DNA of 7,943 bases from an uncultured Bacilli bacterium (GCA_934097255.1 CAKONT010000041.1:1-7943); one strand, 5' to 3'. Numbered from the stretch's first letter, positions 1-6,988 are shown. Numbers and translations are program-made. Notes: generated by a model from the sequence alone, not told the origin.

Positions 1-863
1 GATCTATGCGTGCTGATATTAATATTTCCCTTAGTAATAATGAAACTTTAGGAACTAAAGTAGAAATTAAAAATTTAGGATCTATATCTAATTGTGGTAT
101 TGCTATTGATTATGAAATAAAAAGACAAAAAAGATTACTTACATCTTCAAGTAAAGTTATCGAAGAAACAAGAAAGTTTGATGCTAAAACTAAAAGTACT
201 GTTTCAATGCGTGTAAAAGAAATAGGAAATGATTATAGATATTTTCCAGAACCAGATATTCCATATATTTATATAGATAATAAAACAATAGAAAAAGTTA
301 AATCTTCGCTTATTTTTTTACCAAACGAAAGAAGAAATATTTATAAAAGTAAGCTTATTCCAGAAAAAAATATTGAAAAGTTAATAGCTAATAAAGAATT
401 ATCTGATTTTTTAAATAAATATTTAGATTATGAAATGAATTTTAAGATAGCAAGTAATATTTTACTTGAAGATATTACATCTTACTTAAATAAAAAAAGT
501 ATCTCAATTAATCAGACAAATCTCGATCAAAAGTTTTATGATTTGGTAACAAAACTAGATAATGGTAGTATTTCATCTAAGATATTTAAAGAAATACTTG
601 AAGATATTTTAGAAAGTGATTTAAGTATCGATGAAATTTTAAAATCAAAAAATATTATGTTAGTAAACGATACAGAAGAGTTAGAAAAAATAATATTACA
701 TGTTTTAGATTTAAATAATGATTCTGTTATTTCTTATAGAAACGGAAAAGAAAACGCATTTAAATATTTAATGGGTATGATTATGAAAGAAACTAAAGGA
801 AATGCAAATCCCAAAATAGTTAATGAGATACTAAAAAAATTGTTGTCAAAAGATGTAAATTGA
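1..863 (+). CDS. gatB: Asp-tRNA(Asn)/Glu-tRNA(Gln) amidotransferase subunit B, 3' part (5' end outside window)
   Basis: GatB works with GatA and GatC in the cytoplasm to convert mischarged Glu-tRNA(Gln) and/or Asp-tRNA(Asn) to the amide form; it binds the tRNA and activates the side-chain carboxylate. The frame is open to the left edge: the bases before the first ATG read as the end of a Gly codon and a Ser codon, giving GSMR, the usual internal GatB motif, so the ATG at 6 is not the start. Counting from that Met, visible GatB signatures are RADINIS (2-8), GTKVEIKNL (16-24), ETRKFD (54-59), MRVKE (68-72) and DYRYFPEPDIP (76-86). From about residue 130 the helical tRNA-binding GatB/YqeY domain follows, including NGSISSKI (186-193) and MKETKGNANP (260-269). 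About 287 residues are visible, against a usual total of about 475, so about 40% is missing upstream. The stop is TGA at 861-863. I see no terminator directly after it. Confidence 0.96.
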   Translation, partial: SMRADINISLSNNETLGTKVEIKNLGSISNCGIAIDYEIKRQKRLLTSSSKVIEETRKFDAKTKSTVSMRVKEIGNDYRYFPEPDIPYIYIDNKTIEKVKSSLIFLPNERRNIYKSKLIPEKNIEKLIANKELSDFLNKYLDYEMNFKIASNILLEDITSYLNKKSISINQTNLDQKFYDLVTKLDNGSISSKIFKEILEDILESDLSIDEILKSKNIMLVNDTEELEKIILHVLDLNNDSVISYRNGKENAFKYLMGMIMKETKGNANPKIVNEILKKLLSKDVN

Positions 864-888
864 TTATTTTAGCTTATTAATATATAAT
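860..888 (+). promoter_or_regulatory. Probable sigma-A promoter for the five-gene operon
   Basis: A -35-like TTGATT (860-865, four of six matches to TTGACA) is followed by a 17-nt spacer and a perfect TATAAT (883-888). Transcription would start near 895, giving a leader of about 18 nt before the TTG start at 913. The -35 box overlaps the gatB stop codon. A second TATAAT at 892-897 has no good -35 and would start RNA inside the ribosome binding site, so it is less likely. In such AT-rich DNA a chance -10 is common; the exact -10, correct spacing and position make this call better than chance, but it is not proven. Confidence 0.55.
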
Positions 889-898
889 AATTATAATT

Positions 899-905
899 AA
901 GGAGT
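899..905 (+). promoter_or_regulatory. Ribosome binding site fixing a TTG start
   Basis: The sequence AAGGAGT is a near-perfect Shine-Dalgarno match. GGAG at 901-904 ends 8 nt before the TTG at 913. It supports the non-ATG start of the following gene; there is no in-frame ATG near the N-terminus that would keep the membrane anchor. Confidence 0.8.
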
Positions 906-912
906 GATTTGA

Positions 913-1377
913 TTGAAAAAATTTATTAATGATTTAAAAAGTAATAAATATACTTGTATTATTTTAATTGCATTTGTATTTTTTATTATTATTTGTTACG
1001 GTGCATATAAATTTTTGTTTCCAAACATTGGTAGACCAGTATATGGAAATAGATTAGATGGCATTGAGGATGTAGAAATTACAAATAACCAGATGAAAGA
1101 GTTGGAACAAAAGCTGAATGAAAGTGAGTTTGTTAAAGCTTGTTCTTCTTCTTTAAGTGGTAGAACTTTTAATGTCATAATTACTGTTAACGATGACGTA
1201 TCAAGTGATAATGCTAAAAGTCTTACGGAAATAGTTAAAACATCTTTAGAAAAAGAGCAACAAGAATATTTTGATATACAAGTATTTATCAAAAAAGAAG
1301 GCGAAGAAAAAGTTGGCTTTCCAATTATTGGGTATTTAGGAAAAACAGAAACAGCATTTTCTTTTTCTTCTAATTAG
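913..1377 (+). CDS. Small single-pass membrane-anchored protein of unknown function
   Basis: I do not recognise a named family for this 154-residue protein. It has a short Lys-rich cytoplasmic N-terminus, one strongly hydrophobic helix at about 13-33 (Ile/Phe-rich, ending before YGAYKFLF), and an extracytoplasmic part of about 120 residues. Visible features are a Pro/Gly stretch with RPVYGNRLDGIE (41-52), a Lys/Glu-rich probable helix (60-72), a beta-like NVIITVNDD (87-95), another helix (100-115) and a C-terminal GFPIIGYLGK (135-144). The alternation suggests a small alpha/beta domain. The start is TTG with a strong ribosome binding site. It is the first gene of the putative operon, 15 nt ahead of the GGDEF receptor gene. 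A role alongside the receptor or the LTA synthase is inference from position only. An opposite-strand reading frame inside it is a shadow. Confidence 0.85.
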   Translation: MKKFINDLKSNKYTCIILIAFVFFIIICYGAYKFLFPNIGRPVYGNRLDGIEDVEITNNQMKELEQKLNESEFVKACSSSLSGRTFNVIITVNDDVSSDNAKSLTEIVKTSLEKEQQEYFDIQVFIKKEGEEKVGFPIIGYLGKTETAFSFSSN

Positions 1378-1392
1378 TGGGGGATTTAAATT

Positions 1393-3456
1393 ATGAAAAA
1401 TAAAGGTAGGAAAAAAAAGACTAAGAGAAAAACTGAAAAAACATTGTTTCGTATTCTTTTAGGTTTAGTTATTGTTTTAACACTTTGCATGTTAGGATAT
1501 TATTTTTTAACAGCAGAAGATGAAGAAAGCACGCTTACTTTATTGGAAAAACAATGGATTGAAAAAAACAAAACTGATTTAATTGATATAGATCTTCCTA
1601 ATAATCTTTCAATTATTTCAGAAGAGGGTAATGGCGTTATTTTTGATTTTTTAAATTATTTTGAAGAAACAACTGAATTAACTTTTAATAAAATACCATA
1701 TAATTATGGAAGTAAATTAGATAATAATGATAATCTTTCAATTCAAGTATTAAAAAATACTGATAAGATATCAAAAGATGATATTATTATTTGTAGTGAT
1801 AATTACATTGTAGTATCAAAAAAAGATAATTATTTAGATAATTTGTTTCTTTTAAATAATAAAAAAATAGGTGTTTTAGAAAGTGATAGTGAAATTATCG
1901 CTAATTATATGAAAAATTATGCTATTAGTACTTATAGTAGTAATGACATAGATAGTTTAATATCTCGTCTTAATGATAATAGTGTTGATTTTATAATTGT
2001 TCCACGATATGTTTATTTAAATGAACTAATAGATGAAAAATTATATACTAATTATGTTTTAGACGATCTTGCAAATAGAATTGTTCTTAGAAGAGGAAAA
2101 GAAGAAAAATTAAATGCTATTGTTGTTAAGTTATTAGAAAAATGGAGTGACAAAGAATTTTATAATTCTTATTACAAAGCTTTATTAACTTTATATAAAA
2201 AACATAATGAATTAAAAGATGTAGATAGAACATCTTTAACTAATAGAGTATATAATTATGGATATCTAAAAAGTAGTGGCGGTAGTTATAATGTTATAAA
2301 AAATGGTGATTTATATGGTGTTGCTGGAGAATATATTAATTCTTTAGAAACAATGCTTGGAATGGATTTTAATGTTACTTTTTATAACACTAAAGAAGAG
2401 ATGGAAAATGATTTAAAAGCGGGTTATTTAGATGTCGGTTTTATTTCTTTTGATTATAATGACAAGAATTATTTAAAAACAAATTTAAAATTTAATACAG
2501 ATATGGTAGTGCTTTCTAAAACTTATCAAAATATTACCGGTGTTGGTTCACTTATTAATAATAAAATATATGTTTATAACGATAGTTATTTATATGATTA
2601 TGTTATTTCTACTAATATTGATGTTAAAAAAATAGATAATCTTAGTACCTTTAATTCAAAAGATGAATTATTAGTTCTTGATTACAATGATTATTTATAT
2701 AATAAAGATAGTTTACAGGATTATAAAGTACTATTTATCGATGATTATAGTAATGATTATAAATTTGTTGTCAATAAAAACAGTAGTAAATTAAGTGATA
2801 TTATAACGTTTTTAGTTAATAATACTTCTTATAATAATTATGATACTAAAGCAATAAATGATTTATACGATATATCAGCAAGTAAAAGTAGTTTTAAAGA
2901 AGCATATTTGATCGTTTTAGCAATTATTTTCTTACCTATTATTGTTATTTTACTTATTATTTCAGTATTAAAAAATGGTAGAAAATTAAAAACAAACAAG
3001 AAAGAAAATATTTTAAAATATAATGATGTTTTAACTAATTTAAAAAACCGTAATTACTTAAATGATAATATTGACAAATGGGATAATATGAAAGTATATC
3101 CAAGAACTATAATTATTATCGATTTGAATAATTTAAAATATGTAAATGATAATTATGGTCATGAGGAAGGAAATCAGTTAATTGAAAAAGCAGCAGCTAT
3201 TTTAATAAATACACAACTTGAAAAAAGTGAGATTATTAGAACAGATGGAAATGAGTTTTTAATTTACTTAATAGGATATAGTACTAAGCAAATAGAAACA
3301 TATATTTCTAAGTTGTCAAAAGAATTTGAAAAACTACCATTTGGTTTTGGTGCCGCAATTGGTTATAGTGTAATAAATGATGAAATTACAACTATTGATG
3401 ATGCTATTAATGAAGCAAGTATTAAGATGAGAGTTGATAAGGAAAATTACAAGTAG
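1393..3456 (+). CDS. Receptor with two extracytoplasmic solute-binding-like domains and a degenerate GGDEF domain
   Basis: This 687-residue protein is probably a transmembrane sensor. Order of parts: a very basic N-terminus (1-17), membrane helix about 18-40, a first bacterial extracellular solute-binding (SBP family 3) or Venus-flytrap-like module at about 45-265, a second at about 275-495, membrane helix about 505-527, and a cytoplasmic GGDEF domain at about 541-687. The segment LTLLEKQWIEKNK (48-60) matches the family-typical opening seen in BvgS-like sensors (LTxxExxWLxxH). The second module begins with the usual GxxxGVAGEYINxLxxMLG pattern near 305-323. The GGDEF fold is supported by LTNLKNRNYL (547-556), D577 of IDLNNLK and NDNYGH (585-590). 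The signature motif itself reads DGNEF (618-622), so the catalytic acid at position 3 is Asn. The guanine-contacting Asp of the usual GHxxGD is also Asn (N594), and there is no RxxD inhibitory site where expected (609-612). The family makes cyclic di-GMP when intact; this copy is probably inactive or altered. A G-rich ribosome binding site lies just upstream. Confidence 0.88.
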   Translation: MKNKGRKKKTKRKTEKTLFRILLGLVIVLTLCMLGYYFLTAEDEESTLTLLEKQWIEKNKTDLIDIDLPNNLSIISEEGNGVIFDFLNYFEETTELTFNKIPYNYGSKLDNNDNLSIQVLKNTDKISKDDIIICSDNYIVVSKKDNYLDNLFLLNNKKIGVLESDSEIIANYMKNYAISTYSSNDIDSLISRLNDNSVDFIIVPRYVYLNELIDEKLYTNYVLDDLANRIVLRRGKEEKLNAIVVKLLEKWSDKEFYNSYYKALLTLYKKHNELKDVDRTSLTNRVYNYGYLKSSGGSYNVIKNGDLYGVAGEYINSLETMLGMDFNVTFYNTKEEMENDLKAGYLDVGFISFDYNDKNYLKTNLKFNTDMVVLSKTYQNITGVGSLINNKIYVYNDSYLYDYVISTNIDVKKIDNLSTFNSKDELLVLDYNDYLYNKDSLQDYKVLFIDDYSNDYKFVVNKNSSKLSDIITFLVNNTSYNNYDTKAINDLYDISASKSSFKEAYLIVLAIIFLPIIVILLIISVLKNGRKLKTNKKENILKYNDVLTNLKNRNYLNDNIDKWDNMKVYPRTIIIIDLNNLKYVNDNYGHEEGNQLIEKAAAILINTQLEKSEIIRTDGNEFLIYLIGYSTKQIETYISKLSKEFEKLPFGFGAAIGYSVINDEITTIDDAINEASIKMRVDKENYK

Positions 3457-3465
3457 GAGTAATTA

Positions 3466-4320
3466 ATGAAAAGAAGAGTAAAAAGTGTGGTAAAAAAATT
3501 TTTTGATATTTTAAAAAAGCCTGAAATGTCCATTTTACCTGGACAATTGGCTTTTTATCTTCTACTATCGCTTATTCCAATAATGATACTTTGTCTTTTA
3601 ATTGCTTCTAACTTTGTCAACAATACAATTGTTATGCAAGAGTTTAGTAGTTTTTTACCTAGTTCTTTGTGGAATATTATAAAGCCATTAATAACTGATG
3701 CTGGAAATAGTAGTTCTTCTTTAAATTTTGAATTTGTCATGGTATGTTATCTTCTTCTTGCAAGTAATGGACCTATTTCAATTATTGTGACTTCAAATGA
3801 AATGTATAAAATTAAAGATCATAATATGATTTATATAAGAATTAAGGCATTTTTTATGACAATTATCATTTTAGCTCTTCTTTTATTTATGATACTTATT
3901 CCGGTATTTGGTGATACGATTTTAAAAGCCTTGTTTAGATTTTTCAAATTGTCTTATGGGCAAGAATTTTATTGGTACTTTTATAAATTTTTAAAGATAT
4001 TTATTTCATTTGTATTTGTTTATATATTTATTAAACTTATTTATACGATTGCACCTAATAAAAAAATACAAAGTGATACGACAACATTAGGAGCTGTTTT
4101 CACATCTATTGGATGGATTAGTGCGACTGGTATTTTCTCATTTTATATCGGAAATATTGCAAAGTATAATATCCTTTATGGAAATTTTGCTAATATTTTA
4201 ATTTTACTACTGTGGATTTATTTACTTGCTTATCTTTTTGTTGTTGGAATGGCGCTAAATATAAATAAATATAGTTTTTATAAAGAACAAGAAAAATTAA
4301 AGATGGAAGTGGAAGAATGA
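3466..4320 (+). CDS. YihY/BrkB-family integral membrane protein
   Basis: A 284-residue polytopic protein of the YihY/virulence factor BrkB family, within the usual length of about 270-330. Family features are the N-terminal GQLAFYLLLSLIP (26-38), the central YTIAPNKK (193-200), a glycine/alanine helix at 208-228 ending in FYIGNIAKYNILYGN (226-240), and the C-terminal LLLWIYLLAYLFVVGMALN (247-265). About six membrane helices are visible, near 28-50, 88-108, 125-150, 170-195, 205-228 and 242-262, followed by a charged cytoplasmic tail. The biochemical role of the family is not settled, and older annotation as ribonuclease BN is not reliable. Its ribosome binding site (TAGGAGT, 3454-3460) overlaps the stop codon of the receptor gene, and its own stop overlaps the start of the LTA synthase gene by 4 nt (ATGA), suggesting translational coupling. 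Because of that coupling, a role in moving a lipid or precursor for the envelope is a reasonable but unproven guess. Confidence 0.93.
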   Translation: MKRRVKSVVKKFFDILKKPEMSILPGQLAFYLLLSLIPIMILCLLIASNFVNNTIVMQEFSSFLPSSLWNIIKPLITDAGNSSSSLNFEFVMVCYLLLASNGPISIIVTSNEMYKIKDHNMIYIRIKAFFMTIIILALLLFMILIPVFGDTILKALFRFFKLSYGQEFYWYFYKFLKIFISFVFVYIFIKLIYTIAPNKKIQSDTTTLGAVFTSIGWISATGIFSFYIGNIAKYNILYGNFANILILLLWIYLLAYLFVVGMALNINKYSFYKEQEKLKMEVEE

Positions 4321-6329
4321 AAAAGAAATTAGAAAAGTTTATTAACAAAATAAAGCAAAATGTAAAACTAGAAAAAATAATTGAATTAAATAAAAATACA
4401 ATTGAGGAAAATAAGTTTGTTTTTCTATACGTTATAGGTGCAGTTTTAAATGGTATTTTAGTAAGAATTGTTACTATAAAAGAATTTAGTTTTCCTCCTA
4501 TTTTAGCTGATTTGTTTGTTTCTTTAGTGTTTGCTGCAATTTATACTATCATAAGAAAAAAAAGAAAATACGCCTATTTAATGACTTTAGCTATTATTTC
4601 AACAGTTATTTCTGTTGCCAATATTGTTTATTATAGTTATTACAATAGCTTTATTTCCGTTACGTTTGTTTCGTTTGCTTTAACAAATACCGAAACAGGT
4701 GGAGCTGATGTTTTAGGTGGCCTTTTGGAATTTAGATATTTTATTCCTTTTTGGTATCCGATTTTTCTAGCTATTTCTTATAAATATTTGAATAAGAAAG
4801 ATGTTAGAAAATCGATAGATAAAAGATCATTTAAAGTGATTTTAAACTGGGCTTTAGCTATTTTTCTTATATTTTTACTAACTTTAAAAAATTATGATTA
4901 TTCGAGATTTCATAAACAGTGGAATAGAGAATATTTAGTATCTAAGTTTGGTGTTTATCTTTATCAGTTAAATGATCTTGTCAAAAGTATCGAGCCATCT
5001 ATGGCTAGTTTATTTGGTAGCGATAAGGCATATAAAGAAATAACAAATTATTACGATGAAAATGAACATGAAAGAAAAAGTAACAATTATACAGATATTT
5101 TAAAAGGAAAAAATGTTATTGCTATTCATGCTGAAAGTATGCAATCACTTCCAATGTCTTTATCTTTTAATGGCAAAGAAGTAACTCCGAATTTAAATAG
5201 ATTATCAAAAGAGGGAATATATTTTAGTAATTTTTATTCACAAGTTAGTATAGGAACAAGTTCGGATACAGAATTTACTTTGGCAACCAGTCTTCTTCCA
5301 GTATCTAGCGGAACAGTATTTATTAATTACGCTGATAAAGAATATGTTACGATGTATCAATATTTACAAGAAATGAATTATAAAGTTGTTTGTATGCACG
5401 CTAATACAGGTGATTTTTGGAATCGTAACGTTATGTATAAAAAATTAGGATATGAGAAATTTTATGAAAAATCTTCATATGTTATTGATGAGCAAATAGG
5501 ATTTGGATTATCTGATAAATCATTTTTTACGCAATCAGTTGAATATTTAAAAGAAATCAGTAGCGAAAATGAGCACTTTTATGCTACAATGATTATGTTG
5601 AGTAATCACACACCATTTGAAGATCTTGATAAATATGGTGAATTTGATTTATCAATGAATGTTGATGGTGTTACTTATCCATATCTTGAAAATACTAAAT
5701 TAGGCAATTATCTTAAATCTGTACATTACGCTGATGAACAAATAGGACTTTTAATAAATTTACTTCAAGAAGCGAATTTATTAGATAATACCGTTATTGT
5801 TTTATATGGCGATCACGATGCAAGAATTGCTAAAAGTGAATGGAATAAGTTATATAACTATGATTACACAACTGATGGTATTAAAGATAAATCTGATGAG
5901 TCTTATGTTGAACTTGATAGTTATTGGTATGACATTAATCGTCGTGTTCCATTTATTATCTGGAGTAGTGATGAAAGTTTTAAACAAAATTATGCCAAAG
6001 AAGTAACATCAGTTACAGGAATGATTGATGTTTTACCAACCCTTGGCAATATGCTTGGCTTTTATGATAAATATGCTTTAGGTAAAGATATGATAAATGG
6101 CGATGACAATGTTGTATTATTTCCAAATGGTAACTTTGTAACTAATTATGTTTATTATAATGACAATAAGGGTGAATATAAACTGTTACAAGATGTTCCA
6201 CTTGACGATGATTATATTACAAAATACAAAGCTTATTCAGAAAAAATACTTAAAGTATCAAATGATATAATAGTATATAATTACTTTAAAAAAGAACTAT
6301 CAACTGAAAAGTATGAGGGAGAAGGTTAA
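4317..6329 (+). CDS. LtaS-like lipoteichoic acid synthase (LTA synthase/sulfatase family)
   Basis: A 670-residue protein with the layout of LtaS: about five N-terminal membrane helices (near 34-54, 61-79, 85-107, 141-158, 173-190), a linker, and an extracellular sulfatase-fold domain from about 264. LtaS enzymes transfer glycerol phosphate from phosphatidylglycerol to build the polyglycerolphosphate chain of lipoteichoic acid. Residues matching the S. aureus metal and substrate site are E273 (HAES), the nucleophile region GTSSDTEF (313-320), H361 with DFWNR (366-370), H431 in NHTPF, and D499/H500 in GDHD. DVLPTLGNMLG (571-581) is a typical late motif. In an ungapped reading against GKTSDSEF, the catalytic Thr position is Ser315, with Thr314 next to it. 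A possible signal peptidase site (SMA before S231) lies in the linker, about where S. aureus LtaS is cut. The gene starts at the ATGA overlap with the yihY-like gene; TGGAAGT (4304-4310) can serve as its ribosome binding site. Another glycerol- or ethanolamine-phosphate transferase of the same superfamily is possible. Confidence 0.92.
   Translation: MKKKLEKFINKIKQNVKLEKIIELNKNTIEENKFVFLYVIGAVLNGILVRIVTIKEFSFPPILADLFVSLVFAAIYTIIRKKRKYAYLMTLAIISTVISVANIVYYSYYNSFISVTFVSFALTNTETGGADVLGGLLEFRYFIPFWYPIFLAISYKYLNKKDVRKSIDKRSFKVILNWALAIFLIFLLTLKNYDYSRFHKQWNREYLVSKFGVYLYQLNDLVKSIEPSMASLFGSDKAYKEITNYYDENEHERKSNNYTDILKGKNVIAIHAESMQSLPMSLSFNGKEVTPNLNRLSKEGIYFSNFYSQVSIGTSSDTEFTLATSLLPVSSGTVFINYADKEYVTMYQYLQEMNYKVVCMHANTGDFWNRNVMYKKLGYEKFYEKSSYVIDEQIGFGLSDKSFFTQSVEYLKEISSENEHFYATMIMLSNHTPFEDLDKYGEFDLSMNVDGVTYPYLENTKLGNYLKSVHYADEQIGLLINLLQEANLLDNTVIVLYGDHDARIAKSEWNKLYNYDYTTDGIKDKSDESYVELDSYWYDINRRVPFIIWSSDESFKQNYAKEVTSVTGMIDVLPTLGNMLGFYDKYALGKDMINGDDNVVLFPNGNFVTNYVYYNDNKGEYKLLQDVPLDDDYITKYKAYSEKILKVSNDIIVYNYFKKELSTEKYEGEG
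6316..6325 (+). promoter_or_regulatory. Ribosome binding site deciding the start of the fifth operon gene
   Basis: The purine run AGGGAGAAGG, inside the last codons of the LTA synthase gene, ends 5 nt before the ATG at 6331. The in-frame ATG at 6313 lies upstream of this site, has no ribosome binding site of its own and would overlap the previous gene by 17 nt. The site therefore favours 6331 as the start. Confidence 0.75.
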
Positions 6330-6330
6330 A

Positions 6331-6963
6331 ATGAAATTAAAGAAAAGTGTTCAAAAAAAAGGAAAAATAGTTTTATTGATTATCATTATCTTTGTTATTT
6401 TAGCTTGTGGATTTTTAATTTATAAAAGGTTTTTTGTAAAAGATAATAAACCAAATAAAGTTAAAATAGAAGAAAAAATCGATGATTATGGCTATGTTTT
6501 AGAAGAAAATGAAAGTAAGCTTTATAAGGATTTATTTAAAGAATTAATAAAAACTTTAAATAAGGACGAAATTGAAGGAGAAAAATATGCGTCTTTAGTT
6601 GCAGAACTTTTAGTTGTTGACTTTTATAATTTAGATAACAAAATATCAAAAAATGATATAGGTGGAGTACAATTTATAAAAAGTGAGTATCAGGAAAATT
6701 TTGCACTTGAAGCTAGTGAGACGGTATATAAATATATAGAACATAATATTTATGGCAATAGAGAACAAGAACTTCCTGTTGTTTCTAAAGTAGAAGTTGT
6801 TGACGTTGAAAAAACAACTTATCGATATAATGATATAGTTGACGACAATACTTATAAAGTAAATGTCAAATTAGAATATGAAAAAGATTTAGGATATCCT
6901 TCTAATGTTACAGTTGTTTTAATTCATAACGATAAAAAACTAGAAGTAATAAAAATGTATTAA
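6331..6963 (+). CDS. Single-pass membrane-anchored protein of unknown function
   Basis: I do not recognise a named family for this 210-residue protein. A Lys-rich N-terminus is followed by one hydrophobic helix at about 12-31 and an extracytoplasmic domain of about 175 residues. That domain starts with a charged, probably helical half (about 45-100), contains DFYNLDNKISKNDIGGVQFI (97-116), a second helix around 124-139, and ends in beta-like segments (KVEVVDVE 153-160, YKVNVKLEYE 175-184, NVTVVLIHND 192-201). Helices first and strands last would fit a cystatin/NTF2-like fold, but this is only an impression. The start at 6331 is chosen because the ribosome binding site sits at 6316-6325 and the gene then begins 1 nt after the LTA synthase stop; the upstream ATG at 6313 would add six residues. 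A lipobox-like ILAC (23-26) is embedded in a longer hydrophobic run, so a plain anchor is more likely than a lipoprotein. It is the last gene of the operon, and the terminator stem uses its final codons. Confidence 0.85.
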   Translation: MKLKKSVQKKGKIVLLIIIIFVILACGFLIYKRFFVKDNKPNKVKIEEKIDDYGYVLEENESKLYKDLFKELIKTLNKDEIEGEKYASLVAELLVVDFYNLDNKISKNDIGGVQFIKSEYQENFALEASETVYKYIEHNIYGNREQELPVVSKVEVVDVEKTTYRYNDIVDDNTYKVNVKLEYEKDLGYPSNVTVVLIHNDKKLEVIKMY

Positions 6964-6981
6964 TATTTTTATTACTTTTTT
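6942..6981 (+). terminator. Intrinsic terminator at the end of the operon, overlapping the last gene
   Basis: Bases 6944-6956 and 6965-6977 form a perfect 13-bp inverted repeat (AAGTAATAAAAAT with ATTTTTATTACTT). The loop is 8 nt and contains the start of the TAA stop codon; the downstream arm runs into a run of six T (6976-6981). A G-T and an A-T pair can extend the base (6943/6978, 6942/6979). The stem has only one G-C pair, so it is weak for a terminator, but its length, short loop and T-run give the classic layout. It separates the envelope operon from the surface protein gene. Confidence 0.65.
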
Positions 6982-6988
6982 AATATTA

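Noticed and set aside
6..863. A complete 285-residue gene starting at the ATG at 6
   Set aside because: The frame is open to the left edge, the preceding bases fit the GatB internal GSMR motif, and GatB is normally about 475 residues, so this Met is internal.
831..872. Terminator after gatB formed by CTAAAA and TTTTAG
   Set aside because: The arms are only 6 bp, the loop is about 30 nt and no T-run follows.
996..1292. Minus-strand open frame of 98 codons
   Set aside because: It lies antisense inside the first operon gene, has no recognisable protein features, and is explained as a shadow frame.
3555..3740. Minus-strand open frame of 61 codons
   Set aside because: It is antisense to the well-supported YihY-family gene and has no independent support.
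5797..6006. Plus-strand open frame of 69 codons
   Set aside because: It is out of frame inside the sulfatase domain of the LTA synthase, whose motifs GDHD and DVLPTLG lie in the other frame.
6313..6330. Earlier ATG start (6313) for the fifth operon gene
   Set aside because: It has no ribosome binding site and the purine-rich site at 6316-6325 lies downstream of it, pointing to 6331.
6397..6408. Lipobox (ILAC) making the fifth operon product a lipoprotein
   Set aside because: The hydrophobic run continues past the Cys (GFLIY) and the motif is atypical, so a transmembrane anchor fits better.
6961..6988. Alternative 7-bp hairpin TAATATT/AATATTA
   Set aside because: It is AT-only with a 14-nt loop and competes with the far better 13-bp stem at 6944-6977.
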